In this document: positions 8,801-16,014 of the stretch, piece by piece | How the letters are laid out: each line of letters opens with the position of its first letter | Position numbering within the stretch: the stretch's first letter is position 1 | Origin: Bacteroidales bacterium | Lineage (GTDB): Bacteria > Bacteroidota > Bacteroidia > Bacteroidales > VadinHA17 | Reading direction: 5' to 3' | Assembly: GCA_021157415.1 (NCBI GenBank) | Contig: JAGGWN010000033.1 | Location: 1 to 52,634 of the forward strand | DNA: 52,634 nt | Made by a program: the position numbers and the translations under genes | Notes under the pieces: model-generated | Told to the model about the DNA's origin: nothing | Databases searched by the model: none | Seen by the model: the letters and a program-made list of their open reading frames with translations, nothing else

Positions 8801-8963
8801 TCTCAAATCCAGTCCTTATTTCTGGGCAGGATACCAGGTTATGGGAAACGCTGCTCCCGTATATTTTCCGTTTTATTATTTTATTATCCTGACAGTAATC
8901 GTCATGGCGGCAATTATTCTGTTTATCTCTTATCTCAGAAAAAAACATTCCGCCCGATTATAG
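5802..8963 (+). CDS. Exported TPR-CHAT protease with C-terminal membrane anchor
   Basis: The protein has 1053 residues from the GTG at 5802; the frame is open back to a TTG at 5700, but a promoter-like sequence lies inside that extension. The N-terminus reads as a signal peptide (basic ELHRR, then GFFLVLLVASLV). About residues 35-430 are a long series of tetratricopeptide repeats, followed by a helical linker. The C-terminal CHAT domain (caspase/separase fold) carries both catalytic residues: His879 in HLAMHTI and Cys926 in VVLSACNSG. A hydrophobic helix at about 1025-1046 (YFIILTVIVMAAIILFISYL) precedes a basic tail. If both signals are used, the protease domain is in the periplasm, tethered to the inner membrane. 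The gene overlaps the convergent sigma factor gene by 6 bases. Its substrate is unknown. Confidence 0.9.
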   Translation: MERELHRRSVPGFFLVLLVASLVTESLHARGKSPGVHDTALVYFRRADSLDRAGQWQKTIPLYRAAEMLYQNGKDTVNAWQCRYKRIMAFINLRLYDSVEKDIHAARLLYEKDTSKQNTIHAELLFLQGYYAYKAGKTAQAISFLSRLLHAKDYHSVYANRYLAYCYFELGDFLPARDNMLHVLTLTESDTLHPVRKALDLHWLSILYTYYLGNRSKGLHYLNLAGEQYRRAHAAPETFSKLYNEMGTISMENGDYSQARDYYIMAVNNLPSAKKNTLTLARIYNNLGIVNHKMGRYHQAETYLSQSLTVKKQINNGELYATYINLGNLYLDWNKTEKANDSFRKSIENIKQQYGKDNWRLADLYQNYGWALIHEYRLAEGRSYLVKALKLYQRKYGERHPKTARCYLKLEGYYWKKELPDSALFYIQKSMIANSPHFNSKNIFENPSPDKVFSREIFLSSLKDKANRLEAMYERDQDLKYLQAALQSQQEAVDLVKRIRQLIRSTQSRLLIAAHEEDTYQNAFLLAVRLYRVTGRTEYLYRAFGFSEESRASDLLSAIRTTRAITYAGIPGTLLSTENDLTEELGAYEELLYKERNKVDPDPKKIRTYETRAFRLRVQKDSLIRDMEKKYPRYYRLKYDISSIPVGSAMKQLKNDQAILEYEIIRNRIYIFCLTKNKLHLIMHDADPDLDGYIGIFWKELQQRQFNKNAATNFFDLTYSSYNLYQNLISPVDSLIRGKSLIIVPDEKVAVIPFGVLISQITEQNMLSYRKLPYLIYQHPITYSYSSTLYFEHLPRRRKFFNRTIAFAPEYPKQGLDLHQIMQARQSEGYHLYPLPFARKEAEEVCHYTLGRMISGKQASEHYFKNHTSRYDIIHLAMHTILDNQHPLYSKLVFTQPPDSLEDGFLNTYEIYTLQFRTNLVVLSACNSGSGKLSKGEGIMSLARSFMYAGGSRLIMSLWEIQDRTGATIMSLFYKNLVRGLPIDRALQKAKITYLESADPLKSSPYFWAGYQVMGNAAPVYFPFYYFIILTVIVMAAIILFISYLRKKHSARL

Positions 8964-9539
8964 CGGATATTCAGGATCATTTTTGATTCTTTCGATAAGT
9001 TTCTGTAAACAATATGCTTTTTTATTATAAATGATCCTGGCATCGGGATATCCGTATAACCGGCTGATTTCCTCCAGCGTAATGCCCTGTCTTACCATAT
9101 AAAGGATTTCCCGGCATTCTTTTTTGAGGGCAGTAATATGCCTGAGATATAAGGCCCGTTTTATCTCTTCGGGATTAACGGGTTCAGGATCCACGAGCAT
9201 CTCATCACCCAGCTGATCGTCTTTTTCTTCCAGGAACTCAATGTTCAAAGTTTTTTGTTTTTCCGATAATCGGTCGAACCACATCTTCTTACAAATCCCA
9301 ACGATATACTCCGGTATATTCTTCCTGGGTTCAAACGCTTCTTTTCTGATTTTCTGGAAAACGACAATCATGGCTTCCTGAAACAGGTCTTTGGCATCGG
9401 AAGAGGAGCCCCCCATCTTACCAACATATATCTCCAGGATGGGTAATATCTGTTCATATAACCATAGAATAACATGATTCTGCTTATTCCGGATCCCACG
9501 GATAATCTCCTCTTTGGTATATGATGACGCCTTCCCCAA
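8958..9539 (-). CDS. ECF-type RNA polymerase sigma factor
   Basis: This 193-residue protein has sigma region 2 (DAKDLFQEAMIVVFQKI, then IPEYIVGICKKMWFDRL) and a region 4 helix-turn-helix (ITLEEISRLYGYPDARIIYNK), separated by an acidic linker. Length and layout match extracytoplasmic-function sigma factors. It converges on the CHAT gene with a 6-base overlap, and the presumed anti-sigma-like membrane TPR gene lies beyond the CHAT gene at 3994-4761. A TAATTTCG sequence (one mismatch to the -7 box) lies upstream of the start. Its targets are unknown; promoters of this locus are the obvious candidates. Confidence 0.9.
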   Translation of the reverse strand: MGKASSYTKEEIIRGIRNKQNHVILWLYEQILPILEIYVGKMGGSSSDAKDLFQEAMIVVFQKIRKEAFEPRKNIPEYIVGICKKMWFDRLSEKQKTLNIEFLEEKDDQLGDEMLVDPEPVNPEEIKRALYLRHITALKKECREILYMVRQGITLEEISRLYGYPDARIIYNKKAYCLQKLIERIKNDPEYPL

Positions 9540-9650
9540 AATATTTCTGTAAAATGACCGAAATTAAGAAGTTTTTCGAATACCAAAAAGCAAATAAAAC
9601 AATAAGCTGAAAAACAAAAGCTTTTCCTCAGGAAAATCAAAATATAAGGT

Positions 9651-9658
9651 TATTTTTG
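9651..9658 (+). promoter_or_regulatory. -7 box upstream of the MscS-type gene
   Basis: TATTTTTG matches TAnnTTTG exactly, 31 bases before the ATG at 9690. No TTTG is visible at the -33 position, so the promoter call rests on one element. Confidence 0.4.
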
Positions 9659-9689
9659 CACTGCAATTATTTTTTTATAATTTTTACCA

Positions 9690-10943
9690 ATGGATGTTTC
9701 TTTTCTGAAAGATATTCTTGTCAAATCCGGCCTTGCTGAAAATATGGCTTCCTGGCTGGCTGGCACCATCTGGTTGATCATCCTGATCCTGGCAAGTTAT
9801 GTGATTTACTGGATCACCAAAAAGATTCTCCTGAACACCGTGGTTCGCTTTATTCAGAAAACCAAAACAAAAAAGGATGATATTCTCCTGAAACACAGGA
9901 TCTTTGAAAGACTCTCCCACATCATACCGATTCTGTTCCTCTACCTGGTAATACCACTGTTTTTCAAAAACTATCCCGGTTTGCTAACGATCCTGAAAAA
10001 GGGTTTGGGATTATATCTCCTGACGGTTACAGTCCTTCTCACCAATTCTCTGCTTAACGCTTTCCATAGTTTTTATCTGACATTACCCGTTTCCAGAAAT
10101 CGTCCTATCAAAGGATACGTGCAGGTGGTGCAGGTACTCGTCTTTTTCTCCGGCTTGATGTTTATAATTTCCATCCTGTTCAACGTCTCCGTATTAAGTT
10201 TGTTTACAGGCCTGGGAGCTATGGCTGCCGTGATCATGCTGATCTTCAAGGATACGATCCTGGGCTTTGTGGCCAGTCTTCAGATCTCGGGCAACGACAT
10301 GCTGAAACCCGGCGACTGGATCGAGATGCCAGGCAGAGGTGCCGACGGAACCGTCCTGGAGATTTCCCTCTACACCGTAAAAGTCCAGAACTGGGATAAA
10401 ACCATAGTGACTATCCCCACCTACTCTCTGGTGTCCGAGTCTTTCAAAAATTGGCGGGGCATGGAAGAGTCCGGAGGTCGTCGTATAAAGAAATCCGTGT
10501 ATATCGACATCAAAAGCATTCGTTTCTGTACACCCGAAATGATCGAAAAATTCAGGAGAATACAGGTTTTGCAGGATTATATCGATCAAAAAGAAAAAGA
10601 AATTGCCGAATACAACAATACATACAATATTGATAACAGTGTCCTTATCAACGGACGGAGAATGACGAATATCGGTACTTTCCGGAAATACATAGAAGAA
10701 TACCTGAAACGCCATCCGATGATCCACACCGGGATGACCTTCATGGTCCGGCAGTTGCAATCTTCCGAAAAAGGGTTGCCCCTTGAGATATATGTCTTCA
10801 GCAAAGACCAACGGTGGGTGAACTATGAAATGATCCAGGCGGATATATTCGATCATATCTTTGCCGCCATTCCGGAATTCGGCCTTCAGATCTTCCAGGA
10901 ACCTTCCGGATACGACATCCTGCAACTCTCTGAGAAAAATTAA
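9690..10943 (+). CDS. MscS-family mechanosensitive channel (YbdG-like)
   Basis: This is a 417-residue membrane protein. Several hydrophobic helices precede the pore helix (LSLFTGLGAMAAVIMLIFKD) and the conserved MscS beta domain (GNDMLKPGDWIEMPG, then GTVLEISLYTVKVQNWD and IPTYSLVSESFKNW). The length, the extra N-terminal helices and the GRGADGTVLE stretch fit the YbdG (miniconductance) branch rather than short MscS. Such channels open under membrane tension and release solutes after hypo-osmotic shock. It stands alone, divergent from the sigma factor gene and convergent with rlmB. Confidence 0.93.
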   Translation: MDVSFLKDILVKSGLAENMASWLAGTIWLIILILASYVIYWITKKILLNTVVRFIQKTKTKKDDILLKHRIFERLSHIIPILFLYLVIPLFFKNYPGLLTILKKGLGLYLLTVTVLLTNSLLNAFHSFYLTLPVSRNRPIKGYVQVVQVLVFFSGLMFIISILFNVSVLSLFTGLGAMAAVIMLIFKDTILGFVASLQISGNDMLKPGDWIEMPGRGADGTVLEISLYTVKVQNWDKTIVTIPTYSLVSESFKNWRGMEESGGRRIKKSVYIDIKSIRFCTPEMIEKFRRIQVLQDYIDQKEKEIAEYNNTYNIDNSVLINGRRMTNIGTFRKYIEEYLKRHPMIHTGMTFMVRQLQSSEKGLPLEIYVFSKDQRWVNYEMIQADIFDHIFAAIPEFGLQIFQEPSGYDILQLSEKN

Positions 10944-11041
10944 TAACGTTTCAAAATATATGTATTTAAATAAATATTAAAATATGTATTTAAATATTTA
11001 TATTTTACCGGGTGTCGCACTAAATTTCCGCATCGAAGCAT

Positions 11042-11056
11042 GATCCCTAACGGGAC
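11042..11056. repeat. REP-like palindrome, isolated copy
   Basis: GATCCCTAACGGGAC resembles the GTCCC-TAC-GGGAC palindromes around the RAYT transposase at 48.6-49.5 kb. It lies between two convergent genes, a usual place for REP elements. One copy alone is weak evidence. Confidence 0.45.
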
Positions 11057-11072
11057 ATTGCGTCATTACTTT

Positions 11073-11807
11073 TCATTGTACTTTCATTCGCTGTTTGACC
11101 ACTTCATACATCAGAATCCCGGCGGCCACTGAGACATTCAATGATTCTACTTTTCCAAGCATCGGGATCGTAACCAGATGGTCGGAAATTTTCAGTATCT
11201 GAGGGTCTATTCCTTTTTCTTCGGAACCCAGGATCAGTGCGAGGGGTCCGGTCATGTCAGGCTGATAGAAATTTTCCGTCCCCTTTTCTGTTCCGGCAAT
11301 AATGTTGAGACCCGAATTTTTCAAAAAAAGGATTGTTTCCGCCAGATTCTCTGTTCTGCACAAAGGCAGATGCATCAGGGCCCCGGCAGAGGTTTTGACG
11401 GCATCCTCATTTATCATAGCTGCATTTTTACCGGGGACTACCAGGGCATGACATCCTGCAGCTTCGGCACTCCGGGCAATGGCTCCCATGTTCCGTACAT
11501 CCGTAACCCGGTCAAGTACCAGAATAAAGGGCACTTCCCCTTTCTCAAACAAACCCGGAAGGACAGACTCTATATGCTGGTACTCCACGACCGATAAAAG
11601 AGCGATCACTCCCTGGTGCTTACCGGAATACAGTCGGTTCAATTTTTCGGGAGGTACAAACTGAAAAGGGATCCCATAGCGGCGAATCATAGCGAAGAGA
11701 TCTCTGAACTGAGGGCCCTGCATGCCTTTTTTCAGGAAAATCTTTTCAATATCCTTCCCGGCTTCAATAGCTTCAATCACCGGCCTTGTCCCGTATATTC
11801 TTTTCAC
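11073..11807 (-). CDS. rlmB: 23S rRNA (guanosine-2'-O)-methyltransferase RlmB
   Basis: At 244 residues this has the normal length of the SpoU/TrmH family group that includes RlmB. All three SPOUT motifs are present: motif 1 DRVTDVRNMGAIARSAEA, motif 2 LILGSEEKGI and motif 3 IPMLGKVESLNVSVAAGIL. The N-terminal 75 residues (MKRIYGTRPVIEAIEAG ... HQGVIALL) form the substrate-binding domain typical of RlmB. The enzyme methylates the ribose of G2251 in the ribosomal P loop, using S-adenosylmethionine held in a trefoil knot. It is followed downstream only by short intergenic sequence with a REP-like element. Confidence 0.93.
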   Translation of the reverse strand: MKRIYGTRPVIEAIEAGKDIEKIFLKKGMQGPQFRDLFAMIRRYGIPFQFVPPEKLNRLYSGKHQGVIALLSVVEYQHIESVLPGLFEKGEVPFILVLDRVTDVRNMGAIARSAEAAGCHALVVPGKNAAMINEDAVKTSAGALMHLPLCRTENLAETILFLKNSGLNIIAGTEKGTENFYQPDMTGPLALILGSEEKGIDPQILKISDHLVTIPMLGKVESLNVSVAAGILMYEVVKQRMKVQ

Positions 11808-11849
11808 CCGATTGGTTTATGTTAATTACTCAAATGATGCTTCTATTCT

Positions 11850-13145
11850 TCATCGATTGTTTTCCCCGACCACAAACGCACTGCCTTGACGCCAGGTACG
11901 TATTGCTTCCACCCAACGTGTCTCTATTGCTTCTCCCCGTATCAACCGGTACGCGTTCAGAGAAAAAGGATTATCTATCTTTTTAAACCTGAAAGAAATC
12001 TTATTATCGCCTTCCCCATAGGACCAAACTTCCTGTTTAATGCTTTTGGTCAGGTCGTCCGGAGGTCCGTAGATCAGATAGATCATCCCACGGTCTGTGC
12101 GCCAGCCCTCTTTGTAACTGGTGAAGAAGATATTGGCATAATAAACGCGGTTGTAATAAATACGAATGAGCTCCCGTGCTTTTTCAACATTGTCGGTTGT
12201 ACCCAGCCAAAACTTATCTACCGCCAGTTTGCGACTGGTTTGATTCATCAGGGTCTTCATTTCCGATTCATTCAAGAGATAAGCCAAAGGTTCGGCCAGT
12301 TGATCCGGGGTGATGACCCCGGGAAAATGCGGCCCAAAGTTAAAAAGACTAACTCCATCTTTTACAGTGGAGTCTATACTGAATTGATAGATTCCCTTCC
12401 GTGACAACCGGATCGGTACGGTATCAAAGCGGGTAATCTTCCAGGTGCTGTCCGGTATGTCGCCGGGCATGGGAACGGATATTGCCAGGTTTGGCGGTGG
12501 CGGGATCAACGTATCCGACCTGAAATATCTGACATAAAAGTCATGCGGTTGTTGATCTCTGTACATAATCTTCATCGCTCTGGATGAATCCACCACATAT
12601 GAAAAAACCTGTCTTCGGATCCCGATGTCGATTACCATGTAATTCTGCATGGAGTATCGGGTACGTTTGTCCACATAAATGAAATTCTGGATTGCTGTTT
12701 TCCTCACCTGATCAATAGCAATCACTTCAAGGATATACTTTTCACCAAGGGTACAATGCATCAGGATATTCTTCTCGACGGTCCTGCTTTTAATATTCTT
12801 CAGATTAACGGTATAATGGACCACCCCGGAGTCTGCCAGGGCCGTTTTTCCCCTCATGATCCGGAACAACCGGTAACGGACATCCAGATAGGACATATAA
12901 TCTCCTTCTTTATTGGCCTGATTAAACAACAACTGGTTGGGAACAATGCTCACCCGCAGCAGGGATAAGGAGTCTGTAGAATGATAAACCTGATATTGCG
13001 GGCGCAAAGGAGACCGTCCCGGGATATACAGGTAGGAAAGATTTCTGTTCTTCTTCCGCAAGGTCCCCGGTTGTTCCACCACACACCCGGAAAGAATGGC
13101 AAGGAAAACCCCCGCTGTCATGATATATGTAATAACCTTTCTCAA
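11850..13145 (-). CDS. GWxTD-domain lipoprotein
   Basis: This 431-residue protein begins with a lipoprotein signal peptide; the lipobox LSGC places the acylated Cys at residue 21. The C-terminal part has the signature GWRTDRGMIYLIYGPPDD that names the GWxTD domain, preceded by the usual long beta-rich region. Family members occur across Bacteroidota and related phyla, usually as single conserved copies; their molecular function is not established. It is encoded 42 bases upstream of rlmB on the same strand and may share its transcript. Confidence 0.9.
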   Translation of the reverse strand: MRKVITYIMTAGVFLAILSGCVVEQPGTLRKKNRNLSYLYIPGRSPLRPQYQVYHSTDSLSLLRVSIVPNQLLFNQANKEGDYMSYLDVRYRLFRIMRGKTALADSGVVHYTVNLKNIKSRTVEKNILMHCTLGEKYILEVIAIDQVRKTAIQNFIYVDKRTRYSMQNYMVIDIGIRRQVFSYVVDSSRAMKIMYRDQQPHDFYVRYFRSDTLIPPPPNLAISVPMPGDIPDSTWKITRFDTVPIRLSRKGIYQFSIDSTVKDGVSLFNFGPHFPGVITPDQLAEPLAYLLNESEMKTLMNQTSRKLAVDKFWLGTTDNVEKARELIRIYYNRVYYANIFFTSYKEGWRTDRGMIYLIYGPPDDLTKSIKQEVWSYGEGDNKISFRFKKIDNPFSLNAYRLIRGEAIETRWVEAIRTWRQGSAFVVGENNR

Positions 13146-13230
13146 TCTTCCGTATTTTGGAATAAAAATAGTAATCTTTTAATACATGTGAGATATTCAG
13201 GTTGATATTCTAAGTACAATCGCAAAAATC

Positions 13231-13977
13231 CTACCCCTTAACAGACCCGGAGACCCTGGCAATTCCCGCAATTTTTTCATCTTCCATCCGGTTGATCGAA
13301 TAAATGATCCCGCCTGAGGGCAGGATCTTTTTAAATATCCCGATCCTGTCTCCCATAAATATTTCATGATCATACCTGATTTCAAAATTCTCCGGATAGC
13401 TGTCATGCGGATAATCCATATAATAAGCATCTGTCACCCAGGCAATAAATTCAGCATTGTTAACATGATCATTCAAATCCAGTTTTGAGAATCTTACCGT
13501 AGTTTCATAGATTTTCTCTCCCGGTTCCGCACTGGGCAGGGATCCCGGTTTTTCATCAAAGACGTTTTGTTTTCTGAAGTTATATTTTTCAAACATTCCC
13601 GGTTCCATCCTAAGAGGCCGGCGTTTTTTCACATCAATCAGAAGCCAGGCGCTGGTAGCTTTTGCAATCGGGTTACCGACTTCGTCAAATACCAGAAAAT
13701 CGCGCCATGCCAGCAAACGGTCGGGCACTTTGGGCCAGGTCTCAATGGTCACCTTGTCTTTCCAGAATGCCCTGCCGGAAGTAGCGATTTTCAGCTGTCG
13801 CAATACCCAGGCTTTGTTTTCCGCAAGCAGATCATCGTATCCCAGGCCCAGCTTATCGGCATGAAAAGAAGCGATATCCTGCAGGTATCTGGCCAGCCCT
13901 GCGAAAGACAACTGTGTCGTCGTATCGGTATCATAGGAATGTATTTCAAAACTTTTTCGAAAAACTTCTTCAGTCAT
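13231..13977 (-). CDS. Acyl-ACP thioesterase (FatA/FatB type)
   Basis: This is a 248-residue double hot-dog protein. The first hot-dog carries LSFAGLARYLQDIASFHADKLG and WVLRQLKIATSGRAFWKD; the second carries DLNDHVNNAEFIAW, which holds the Asn and His of the active site. The length matches bacterial members of the family. The enzyme releases free fatty acids from acyl carrier protein. It begins 11 bases after the ABC-F gene on the same strand, indicating co-transcription. Confidence 0.93.
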   Translation of the reverse strand: MTEEVFRKSFEIHSYDTDTTTQLSFAGLARYLQDIASFHADKLGLGYDDLLAENKAWVLRQLKIATSGRAFWKDKVTIETWPKVPDRLLAWRDFLVFDEVGNPIAKATSAWLLIDVKKRRPLRMEPGMFEKYNFRKQNVFDEKPGSLPSAEPGEKIYETTVRFSKLDLNDHVNNAEFIAWVTDAYYMDYPHDSYPENFEIRYDHEIFMGDRIGIFKKILPSGGIIYSINRMEDEKIAGIARVSGSVKG

Positions 13978-13988
13978 AGTTGTACGTG

Positions 13989-15932
13989 TTAAGATTCTGT
14001 CTGCTTTTGATTTTCCAATTCCTCATGCAGCTCAGCCCACCTGTCCAGCTTTTCCGAAAGGATCTTCTGCAGTCCGGCATACTCTCCGGACAACCTGTCG
14101 AAGTCGAGCTGATAGGCGGTGGGATCTTCCAGTTGTTTTTCCATAGACTTTTTCCGGGTTTCCATTTCATTTATCTCCGACTCCAGTTTCTCTATCTTCT
14201 GCTGCAGGCTGCGTAATTTATTTCTTCTTCTTTTTCTTTCCTGATAATTTTTTTTTGATCCCCGGTCTGTGTCCTGTGCACTTTGCACGATGGTTCCTTT
14301 CCGGTCGAGGTCATTGAGGCTTTCCAGCTTCTTCTTCTCAAGAAAACGGTAGATATCCCCGTCGTGTTGTGTCAGTTTATGACCGTGTATTTCGTAAATC
14401 GTGTCCACCAGTCCATCGAGGAAATCCCGGTCATGGGAAACAATCAGCAGGGTTCCGGAAAAATCTTTCAGAGTTTGTTTCAGAATATTCTTGGTTCGCA
14501 TGTCCAGGTGGTTGGTAGGTTCATCCAGCACCAGGAAATTGGCCGGATGTATCAGCAGCCTGAGCAGTGCCAGACGGGAACGTTCTCCTCCCGAGAGCAC
14601 ACTCACCTTTTTTTCCACCTCCTCACCCTGAAACAGGAACGCCCCGAGCAGACTTCGTATTTGAGACCGCACCTCACCTACTGCGGCTTCATCAACAATG
14701 TCGAACACGGTCTTTGCGGGATCCAGCTTTTCGGCCTGATCCTGCGCATAGTATCCTATCTGCACTTTTGCTCCTGTCCTGCGGCCACCTTCATAATCGG
14801 GCAGATCACCTACTATGATCCTGGCCAGGGTAGTTTTTCCTTCGCCGTTTCTGCCCACAAAAGCAATTTTCTCTCCTCTCCGGACAAGCAAGTCTATATT
14901 TTTCAATACCTGATTTTCGCCGAAAGATTTAGAGATTTTCTTCATCTCGGCCACAATATCCCCCGAACGTTCTATGCCACGAAAGGAAAAACGGACTTTC
15001 CGGTTATCTGTCTCCACGGGATCTACGCGCTCCAGTTTATCCAATTGCTTAATGCGCGACTGCACCTGAACGGCTTTGGTAGCTTTATAGCGAAACCTTT
15101 CAATAAAATGTTCGGTTTGTTCGATCCATTTCTGTTGGTTCCGGTAAGCAGCCTTCTGCTGCATCATGCGTTCTTCTTTCATCACCAGATAACGACTATA
15201 AGGTGCCGGATAATCGGTGATCCGGCGATTCTCCAGTTCCAGTGTACGTATGGTCACATGATCCAGCAACGCTTTGTCGTGAGACACCAGGATCAACGAT
15301 CCTTTGAAAGAAGTAAAATAATCTTCCAGCCATTGTATAGACTCTATATCGAGATGGTTGGTGGGTTCGTCCAGCAGCAACACGTCGGGTTGTTGCAGCA
15401 GTACTTTTGCCAGTTCGATCCGCATACGCCAACCTCCGCTGAAAGTACCGGTAGGTTTCTCAAAGTCTTCCGGCCGGAATCCCAGTCCGGTGAGTGTTCT
15501 TCCTATCATCAGCTCTTTGCGGCCCCCTTCCAGCAGATGAAAGCGTTCGGTTGTTTCGGCCAGACGGTTGGCCAGATTCAAATACTCTTCCGTGTGATAA
15601 TCCTCGCGGCGTCCCAGCTCACCGGTCAGCCTGGCGATCTCTGTCTCCAGCATATTGAGTTCGGTCAGCGACGAAGCCACTTCCTCAAACACCATCCGTG
15701 TATCGTTAACGCGAATATGCTGCGGCAGGTACCCTATTCGCAAGCCTTTTGGTTTGCTGAGGTACCCGCTATCCGGGGTAAGCTCGCCGGCAAGCACCTT
15801 CAATAATGTCGATTTTCCGGTACCGTTCAGCCCTGTCAAACCGATACGATCGTGCGCACGGATGTTGAACGTCACCCCCGAGAACAGATCCCGGGCCCCG
15901 AAATATACCGCTATGTCCGATACAGAAATCAT
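13989..15932 (-). CDS. ABC-F family ATPase (Uup/YheS-like)
   Basis: This 647-residue protein has two nucleotide-binding domains and no membrane segment. The first has GLNGTGKST, FSGGWRMR and LLLDEPTNHLD; the second has GRNGEGKTT, LSGGERSR and LVLDEPTNHLD. The ABC-F linker between them is basic (RFRYKATKAVQVQSRIKQL). The C-terminal 110 residues are a charged coiled coil, as in Uup and YheS. Family members act on ribosomes and aid translation of difficult sequences or antibiotic tolerance. Which subgroup applies cannot be decided by eye. A thioesterase gene follows 11 bases later. Confidence 0.93.
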   Translation of the reverse strand: MISVSDIAVYFGARDLFSGVTFNIRAHDRIGLTGLNGTGKSTLLKVLAGELTPDSGYLSKPKGLRIGYLPQHIRVNDTRMVFEEVASSLTELNMLETEIARLTGELGRREDYHTEEYLNLANRLAETTERFHLLEGGRKELMIGRTLTGLGFRPEDFEKPTGTFSGGWRMRIELAKVLLQQPDVLLLDEPTNHLDIESIQWLEDYFTSFKGSLILVSHDKALLDHVTIRTLELENRRITDYPAPYSRYLVMKEERMMQQKAAYRNQQKWIEQTEHFIERFRYKATKAVQVQSRIKQLDKLERVDPVETDNRKVRFSFRGIERSGDIVAEMKKISKSFGENQVLKNIDLLVRRGEKIAFVGRNGEGKTTLARIIVGDLPDYEGGRRTGAKVQIGYYAQDQAEKLDPAKTVFDIVDEAAVGEVRSQIRSLLGAFLFQGEEVEKKVSVLSGGERSRLALLRLLIHPANFLVLDEPTNHLDMRTKNILKQTLKDFSGTLLIVSHDRDFLDGLVDTIYEIHGHKLTQHDGDIYRFLEKKKLESLNDLDRKGTIVQSAQDTDRGSKKNYQERKRRRNKLRSLQQKIEKLESEINEMETRKKSMEKQLEDPTAYQLDFDRLSGEYAGLQKILSEKLDRWAELHEELENQKQTES

Positions 15933-15999
15933 GTGCAGACAAAGATAAGGATATTAAGTGATACAAAAATTACAGGGACAAAGTGTAATCCAAAGTTCC

Positions 16000-16007
16000 T
16001 ATCTTTG
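16000..16007 (+). promoter_or_regulatory. -7 box upstream of rlmD
   Basis: TATCTTTG matches the TAnnTTTG box and lies 7 bases before the ATG at 16015. It falls inside the longer frame that opens at 15958, which argues that the true start is the internal ATG. Confidence 0.5.
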
Positions 16008-16014
16008 CCCCATC

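Noticed and set aside
14283-15806. A 507-residue open frame on the plus strand
   Set aside because: It lies wholly opposite the ABC-F gene, which has clear Walker and signature motifs; the antisense frame has no recognisable domain.
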